The position numbers and the translations under genes were made by a program. DNA of 64,000 nt. Origin: Fimbriimonas ginsengisoli Gsoil 348 (GTDB taxonomy: Bacteria > Armatimonadota > Fimbriimonadia > Fimbriimonadales > Fimbriimonadaceae). Below are positions 59,062 to 64,000 of the stretch, one piece after another; position 1 is the first letter of the stretch; each line of letters starts with the position of its first letter. Location of the stretch: positions 1,116,001-1,180,000 of the forward strand of contig NZ_CP007139.1 in NCBI RefSeq assembly GCF_000724625.1, in the 5' to 3' direction. The notes under the pieces were generated by a model, which was not told the DNA's origin, searched no databases, and was given only the letters and a program-made list of their open reading frames with translations.

Positions 59062-61035
59062 TCAAAACGCCCAAACCACCTTCACGCTCACCCTCCGCTG
59101 AAACGTGTCGGAGTTCGGGTCGCCGAGGATGAAGTAGAGCTCGGTGCCATTTAGGCCGCCGTTGCGGAAGGCGAGGTAGGCGTTTTGTTTGCCGTTTCGC
59201 TGGACGAAGCGGCCGGTAATCGAGCGGGTTGGGCTGAGCTCGCTGCCGATGGTGACGATGGCGAGCTGGTCGGTGCCGTCGAATCGGAGGGCCGAGAACT
59301 CCGCCCCCAGGTCAAGCCGTTTCAGCACTCGAACCGAGCCGTGCAAGGAGAAGAAGGTGCTCGGCTTGGAACCGCGTTCGCCGGTTTCGAAATAGCCGCC
59401 GAACCGCTTGAACCGGTTGCTTTGGTTGAAATTTAGGCCGAGGCCGGTGACCGAGTCGCGGCCGTCGGCAAACTGGGTATCGACCCGGCTCGCGGAAATC
59501 CGAATGTCCTTTCGGGTCGTTGCGCCGGCGAACCACTCCATCCCCTCCTGTTGGAGCGCGCCCGCGTTGGTGTGGTAGTGGGCGGTGTAGACGTTCGCGT
59601 TGAATCCCCGGATCGGTCCGGTTCGGTATTCGGTCGAGTAATCGGTGTACTGGTACCAACCGTGGCGGTCTTGCCAAGGGACGTAAGCGAGAGGCGGATC
59701 GAAGTTCTTGTCGACATGCTCGAACTTGAAAGTCGAGAACCACTTGGGAACCTCGTAGTTCGCGGCATAACTGTAGGCCGAGTCGGTTGGTCCGCGTTCG
59801 TCGGCCTCAGTGGCGCCTTGAAAGTCGGCCGAAAAAGTTCCGCGCCGGGCAAAGGCGGTCGCGCCATAGGCGTTGTTCGTCCGTCCCACTTGGTCGAAGC
59901 GAGTGGCAAAAATCGAAGCGTCCGCCTTTGGGCCGAAGGTCTTCGCGATTCGAGCGACGGAGGCGGTCGTGTGGCCAGTATCGACGGTCGTCAAAACCCC
60001 CGCGGAGAGGGTGGGAGTGATGCGGCCATACGCTTTGGCGCCGTAGTCGAAGGTCGGAATCCGTTGGGAATAGAACATCCGGCCGAACGTGAACTCGCCG
60101 GTAAGGTCGAAGAAGTCGCTCCCTTCGTTGAAGAACGGACGCGCCTCGTCCAAGAATCGCTCGGTCCGTGTGAAATCCACGCCGGCGATTTGGTTTTCGA
60201 TGTTCCGGAAATCCGGATTCAGACTTACGAGTGATGTAAGTGTCGGGGTAAGCGAGTACCGGACGTCGAGGCCCGAGCGCAGGGTCGAACGCCCGTGGTC
60301 GTATTCCGGCGCCGTGTAGGCCAGAAACTGGATTTTTTTCCGGTCGTCCTTCGTCGGAGCTTCGACCCCTTCCCAGAACCCCGCGTATTCCGGACGGTCC
60401 GCAACCGTGGTGTTCGCCCACTTCGAGCCGATCCTCGTTCGCGCTTGGAACCGCTCGAGGTTAAGGTCCATGTTGAGCGCTTTCCCCTTCGGGTAGTTGA
60501 GCATCTTCCACGGAATGCTCATCTCGACGCTCCACCCATCGGGGAGCCGTTGGGTCGCGGATTTCCAATCGCCTCGCCATTCCCGTTTGGCCGCACGGCC
60601 GCCGGAGATTTCCTCGCTCTGCGTGTTGAGCAGGTTCACCCGGAATCGAGACCGCCCCTCGTAACCTCGGGTACCGAATGGGTTGATGCGGAAAGTGACG
60701 GTGTCCTCGTCTTGCATCTCCGAGCCCGGTTGGATCTCGCGCCCGATGAGTCCGCCCGGCTGGGAGTCGTGACAGATGAATGCGACGTAAATCGCGTCGC
60801 CGTCGTAGCCGACCCAGCCTTCGGTCGCATCGCTCGTCGGATTACCCGTGTAGGGATCGACAAACCGGAGGACGTGCGTCGCTTCCTTCCATTCTTCGGG
60901 ATCGACCTTCCCATCGATCTTGGGAGGTTTGGTCAGCTTCGAGGCCTTGATATGTGGGGGCGCGATCTGAGCGCGCGAAGATGCGCCTAGAACGAGCATG
61001 CCAACTATCAACGGCGATCGGGCACTAAAAAACAA
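59062..61035 (-). CDS. DUF5916 outer-membrane protein with CBM9-like domain
   Basis: 657 residues with a signal peptide (LIVGMLVLGASSRA). Residues about 30-210 are a CBM9-like domain (IDGKVDPEEWKEATHVLRFV; GWVGYDGDAIYVAFICHDS). The rest is the DUF5916 beta-barrel-type domain (SGLDVRYSLTPTLTSLVSLN then PDFRNIE; FTRTERFLDEARPFFNEGSD then FFDL) with alternating amphipathic strands to the C-terminal Phe. It probably sits in the outer membrane and binds glycan or helps hydrolysis products across. The start codon is TTG at 61035; a later start in the signal peptide is possible. Confidence 0.82.
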   Translation of the reverse strand: MFFSARSPLIVGMLVLGASSRAQIAPPHIKASKLTKPPKIDGKVDPEEWKEATHVLRFVDPYTGNPTSDATEGWVGYDGDAIYVAFICHDSQPGGLIGREIQPGSEMQDEDTVTFRINPFGTRGYEGRSRFRVNLLNTQSEEISGGRAAKREWRGDWKSATQRLPDGWSVEMSIPWKMLNYPKGKALNMDLNLERFQARTRIGSKWANTTVADRPEYAGFWEGVEAPTKDDRKKIQFLAYTAPEYDHGRSTLRSGLDVRYSLTPTLTSLVSLNPDFRNIENQIAGVDFTRTERFLDEARPFFNEGSDFFDLTGEFTFGRMFYSQRIPTFDYGAKAYGRITPTLSAGVLTTVDTGHTTASVARIAKTFGPKADASIFATRFDQVGRTNNAYGATAFARRGTFSADFQGATEADERGPTDSAYSYAANYEVPKWFSTFKFEHVDKNFDPPLAYVPWQDRHGWYQYTDYSTEYRTGPIRGFNANVYTAHYHTNAGALQQEGMEWFAGATTRKDIRISASRVDTQFADGRDSVTGLGLNFNQSNRFKRFGGYFETGERGSKPSTFFSLHGSVRVLKRLDLGAEFSALRFDGTDQLAIVTIGSELSPTRSITGRFVQRNGKQNAYLAFRNGGLNGTELYFILGDPNSDTFQRRVSVKVVWAF

Positions 61036-61240
61036 AGGGACAACCGTTCTACCCAGTGGCGGAGACTACCCGCGGTCACTCCGCGAGTTATCGCATTTTA
61101 AGAACAGGAATCCAGGTTAAATTGCTGGCGTCGAAGATAGGTTGCCAAGTGTCCCGATCGACTCAGTCCCGCCACGGGTCCACGCGCTCCCGGCCGCAAC
61201 ACCCCAACACCCTGTCTCTCGCGGGTAGCCTGCAGTTGCC

Positions 61241-63640
61241 ATGAATCGCGGGTACCTGATTCTCTCGCTGGTCGCTGTCGGCGCCGTTTCCTTTGCCACC
61301 TACCGTGCCGTCACGAAGGCGAAGCCGGTCGTTCACCCCGGGCCGAACCTTCTGATGAATGGGTGGGGCATTACGCCGGTGGGAAACCACGTCCGGATCG
61401 GCGATATGGCGCTCAAGATGGTCTTTTCGCCCGACCGCAAGCAGCTTGTCACCACCACCCTCGGCTTCGGCGGCGTGCATGTGACCACCCTCGACGCCGC
61501 TACCCACCAAGTCATCCAAACCGTCGACCTCGAAAAGGTGTGGAACGGTATCGCCTTCAGTCCCGACGGAAAAACGCTCTACATTTCCGGCGGCAACTCC
61601 GGAAAGCTCCTGGCCTTCGATTACGACGCCGGCAAGCTGACGAAGCGAAACGAGATCAAGGGGCCCGAATACGCTTTTATCTCCGGCCTCGCCGTCAGTC
61701 CCAAAACGGGTCGGATCTACGCGTGCAACGAGTCATTCAACCAGCTCTACGCCTTGGAACCGGGCACCTTGAAAGTGCTCGGAATCGTGAACACCGGAAG
61801 CAATCCCCATAGCTGCTGCCTCGGCGAAGATGGCCGCCACCTGTACATCAGCAATTGGGGAAGCAATAGCGTCACCGTCGTGGACACCCAGACGAACGCC
61901 CACGTCCGCGACATCCGGGTCGGCATCCGGCCGAACGACATGGCGCTCGCGCCCGACGGTCGCCTTTTCGTCGCCTGCGCGGGCGACAACACCGTGCATG
62001 TCATCCAAACCCGATCCCTGGAAGCGGCGGTTGGCGGCCCAACCCGCGCCACCCGGCCTCCAGAAGGGGTCCGCGAAGTGCTCAATACGGCGATCGAACC
62101 GACCCTCCTCGAAGGAAGCTCCCCCGTCGCCGTCTCCGTCGCCCCCGACGGCAAGACCCTGTACGTGGCCAACGCGGACAATAACGACGTCCTCGTCGCC
62201 GATATCTCCGATCCTAAGACGACAACCATTCAAGGCTTCATCCCCACGGGTTGGTATCCCACCGCCGTCGCCGCTGGCGAGTCCCAGCTATACGTTGCCG
62301 TCGGTAAAGGTCTCCACTCTCGCGCCAATTACCCGAGCAAGGTCGCCAATCCGGAAGAGGGAAGGCAGGGTCAAAAATTCGACTACACCGGTAACTGCTT
62401 CGAAGGGTACGTCAGCGCGATTCCAATCGGGAGCGCCCCGGCGCTCACCGCTTGGACCCGGCAGGTACGGGCCAACATCCCGTTCCGGGTCGACAACGTC
62501 TTGCGCACCGCCGCGAAGAGCGATTCGATCGTTCCCGACGCCACCAACAAGCCGTCTCCCATCGACCACGTCCTCTACGTGATCATGGAAAACCGCACGT
62601 ACGATCAGGTGTTTGGCGACATGAAGGAAGGGAACGGCGAACCGTATCTCTGCATGTACGGCGAGAAAGTAACGCCGAACCGCCACAAGCTCGCCCGCGA
62701 ATACACCCTGCTGGACAACCTCTACTGCAACGGCGAAGTGAGCTACGACGGCCATAGCTGGTGCGACGGGGCGATCGCGACGGATGAGATGCAGAAGCAG
62801 TGGACCTCCGGCTACTCCGACCACGGCGATATCGTCAATGGGGAAGAGCTTCAGGTTCCCGCCGCCGGCTACCTCTGGGACCTGGCCCGCCGTCATGGAC
62901 TCTCCGTAAAGGCGTACGGCGAGGGAGACTCCGACTATCTGGGCGGCCATGCCGTCCCGGTCGATAGTCGCGGCACCTGGTCCGAGGGACGCGATATGAA
63001 CCGCGTGGATGGCTGGATCAAGGATCTTCACAAAGCGGAAACCACCGGGAAGTTGCCCAGCTTCATGATCATGTCGCTTGGCGAGGACCACACCAGCGGT
63101 ACCCGGCCCGGTTCCTTCACTCCGGAGGCGTGCGTGGCGAGCAACGACGTCGCCATCGGCAAGATCATCGCCGCCGCCAGCCGGAGCAAGTTCTGGAAAT
63201 CCACCGCGATCTTCTTCGTGGAGGACGACGCTCAAGACGGCCCCGACCACGTGGACGCTCACCGAACGTTCGGCCTCGTCGTTAGCCCGTGGGTCAAGCG
63301 TCACGCCGTCGACCATACGATGTACAGCCAAGTGAGCATGGTACGGACCATCGAACTCCTCCTCGGCCTCCCGCCGATGACCCAGTACGATGCCGCCGCC
63401 ACCCCCATGTTTGGAGTCTTCGGTCGAAAAGCCGACACCACCCCCTACCAACCGGCCCCCGCCCAAGTCGACCTCCAAGCCAAGAACTCCCCCAAAGCCC
63501 CCGGCGCCAAGGAATCGATGGCGATGAACCTGACGGAATACGACAAAGCCCCCGCCGACGCCCTAAACCAAATCCTCTGGGCCGCCGCCAAAGGCCCCAA
63601 CGTCCCCTACCCCGCCCTCCACCGAACGTTTGGAAAGTAG
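61241..63640 (+). CDS. YncE-like beta-propeller fused to a phosphoesterase domain
   Basis: 799 residues. A membrane helix at the N terminus (YLILSLVAVGAVSFATYRAV) anchors it outside the cytoplasm. Residues about 60-380 are YVTN-type propeller blades (IAFSPDGKTLYISGGNSGKL; VSVAPDGKTLYVANADNNDV). From about 445 a phosphoesterase/alkaline-phosphatase-like domain follows (IDHVLYVIMENRTYDQVFGD; MIMSLGEDHTSGTR; FFVEDDAQDGPDHVDAHRTF), the family of acid phosphatases and phospholipase C-like enzymes with metal ligands Asp, Glu and His. This architecture is widely seen as a secreted phosphatase of unknown substrate. Confidence 0.9.
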   Translation: MNRGYLILSLVAVGAVSFATYRAVTKAKPVVHPGPNLLMNGWGITPVGNHVRIGDMALKMVFSPDRKQLVTTTLGFGGVHVTTLDAATHQVIQTVDLEKVWNGIAFSPDGKTLYISGGNSGKLLAFDYDAGKLTKRNEIKGPEYAFISGLAVSPKTGRIYACNESFNQLYALEPGTLKVLGIVNTGSNPHSCCLGEDGRHLYISNWGSNSVTVVDTQTNAHVRDIRVGIRPNDMALAPDGRLFVACAGDNTVHVIQTRSLEAAVGGPTRATRPPEGVREVLNTAIEPTLLEGSSPVAVSVAPDGKTLYVANADNNDVLVADISDPKTTTIQGFIPTGWYPTAVAAGESQLYVAVGKGLHSRANYPSKVANPEEGRQGQKFDYTGNCFEGYVSAIPIGSAPALTAWTRQVRANIPFRVDNVLRTAAKSDSIVPDATNKPSPIDHVLYVIMENRTYDQVFGDMKEGNGEPYLCMYGEKVTPNRHKLAREYTLLDNLYCNGEVSYDGHSWCDGAIATDEMQKQWTSGYSDHGDIVNGEELQVPAAGYLWDLARRHGLSVKAYGEGDSDYLGGHAVPVDSRGTWSEGRDMNRVDGWIKDLHKAETTGKLPSFMIMSLGEDHTSGTRPGSFTPEACVASNDVAIGKIIAAASRSKFWKSTAIFFVEDDAQDGPDHVDAHRTFGLVVSPWVKRHAVDHTMYSQVSMVRTIELLLGLPPMTQYDAAATPMFGVFGRKADTTPYQPAPAQVDLQAKNSPKAPGAKESMAMNLTEYDKAPADALNQILWAAAKGPNVPYPALHRTFGK

Positions 63641-63644
63641 AAAC

Positions 63645-63672
63645 GTAGCATCGGCTCCCAGCCGATGAACCC
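63645..63672 (+). repeat. Palindromic repeat family B, copy 3
   Basis: GTAGCATCGGCTCCCAGCCG then ATGAACCCC, a hairpin CATCGGC/GCCGATG with a four- to five-base loop. It follows the stop of the phosphoesterase gene by four bases. Confidence 0.75.
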
Positions 63673-63700
63673 CACGGCCATCCTTAGTCCGGTGAAAGGG

Positions 63701-63721
63701 CCAGGGGCAGGATGCCCCTGG
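63701..63721. repeat. Perfect short hairpin
   Basis: CCAGGGGCA, loop GGA, TGCCCCTGG: nine base pairs. It may be the terminator for the phosphoesterase gene or another short repeat. Confidence 0.6.
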
Positions 63722-63731
63722 GACCCACTGG

Positions 63732-63870
63732 CTTGATGGTCATCAACCAAATAGATTGACGAAACAGATTCACCCGTAGCCCGAGGATTTATCCCCGGTA
63801 GAACCTTGAACCGCGGCTAAAGCCACGGGCTACGGGCAAGATGAATGTCAACCCAATTTGTCAATGACCA
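63732..63870. repeat. Palindromic repeat family D, copy 3, with extended flanks
   Basis: The central 61 bases match 14927-14990 with few changes (core GGTAGAACCTTGAACCGCGG exact). Outside them, TTGATGGTCATCAACCAAAT at the left and TTGTCAATGACCAT at the right are partly complementary, so the full element is a longer palindrome of about 135 bases. Confidence 0.75.
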
Positions 63871-63873
63871 TGA

Positions 63874-64000
63874 AGCCAGTGCCACGTTACGCGTACCGCA
63901 TTGCCCCCACTAGTATCGAACGTGTCGAGTTCCGTAGGCTATGAAAACCCCAGCGCGTTCATTGCCATGTTCCGGGAGGCGTTCGGAACGACTCCCGGCA
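63874..64000 (+). pseudogene. C-terminal part of an AraC-family regulator, 5'-truncated
   Basis: The frame opens after a TGA at 63871 and encodes SVGYENPSAFIAMFREAFGT then TPG, the unmistakable second helix-turn-helix of AraC/XylS regulators (G-Y-x-x-x-S-x-F-x-x-x-F-x-x-x-F-G-x-x-P). Only about 20 residues precede it before the stop, and the family D repeat lies just upstream, so the sensor domain and first helix-turn-helix are missing. It runs off the right edge. It is probably a regulator truncated by repeat insertion or deletion. Confidence 0.6.

Noticed and set aside
62288-63478. 396-residue minus-strand ORF
   Set aside because: Antisense shadow of the phosphoesterase domain; no promoter or start signal.

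Overview
This 64 kb window is GC-rich bacterial chromosome, above 60% GC by eye over most of its length. It encodes an envelope with an outer membrane (TolC-type efflux, DUF5916 beta-barrel). The 281-residue prepilin-like DUF1559 protein at 41922-42767, the abundance of secreted glycosidases and the gene style suggest the phylum Armatimonadota, close to Fimbriimonas. That assignment is inference from protein style; there is no rRNA gene in the window.

Layout. 1-9.0 kb: end of a creatininase-like gene, kynureninase, a secreted repeat-domain protein, a frameshifted GH116 glucosidase, a PadR/membrane-protein pair, a GH18 enzyme and a SnoaL-like protein. 9.3-14.6 kb: an ECF-type sigma factor fused to a degenerate kinase-like domain, then GH9 and GH27 glycosidases. 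15.1-20.5 kb: a TetR-controlled tripartite efflux system (TolC/HlyD/DHA2). 20.5-24.6 kb: secreted proteins, a VapBC pair, HemW. 24.7-29.7 kb: a tightly overlapping six-gene minus-strand operon (HisN-like, RuvX, MltG, YqeG-GtrA fusion, AroE, TsaC/Sua5). 29.9-32.7 kb: a CHAP amidase, a lower-GC three-gene accessory operon with a CFI-box protein, and a tRNA-Ala. 32.8-42.8 kb: a second PIN toxin-antitoxin, a leaderless subtilase followed by a free-standing copy of its own N-terminal domain, a six-hairpin glycosidase-like protein, a histidine kinase, a glycosylasparaginase, DinB, XRE-cupin, and the prepilin. 42.9-49 kb: lone nuoG and assorted small secreted or membrane genes, a phytanoyl-CoA dioxygenase, and a pyrimidine-nucleoside phosphorylase. 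49-64 kb: a frameshifted GH9, a BNR-repeat protein, LacI with a divergent GH13, a GH5-like enzyme, a DUF5916 protein, a YncE/phosphoesterase protein, and a fragment of an AraC regulator.

The theme is saprophytic carbohydrate degradation: at least seven glycosidases (GH116, GH18, two GH9, GH27, GH13, GH5-like) are exported and scattered rather than grouped in a SusCD-type locus. Local regulators are PadR, TetR, XRE-cupin, LacI and the sigma-kinase fusion. Two genome-level signals stand out. First, many genes have a TANNNT box exactly six bases before the start codon, the layout of leaderless transcription. Second, several families of palindromic repeats sit at gene ends; some supply the stop codon, and one simple repeat lies in frame inside aroE.

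The best candidates for undescribed biology are the subtilase plus free-standing prodomain pair (33.6-35.6 kb), the sigma factor-pseudokinase fusion (9.3-10.8 kb), and the low-GC CFI-box operon beside the tRNA (30.8-32.2 kb).
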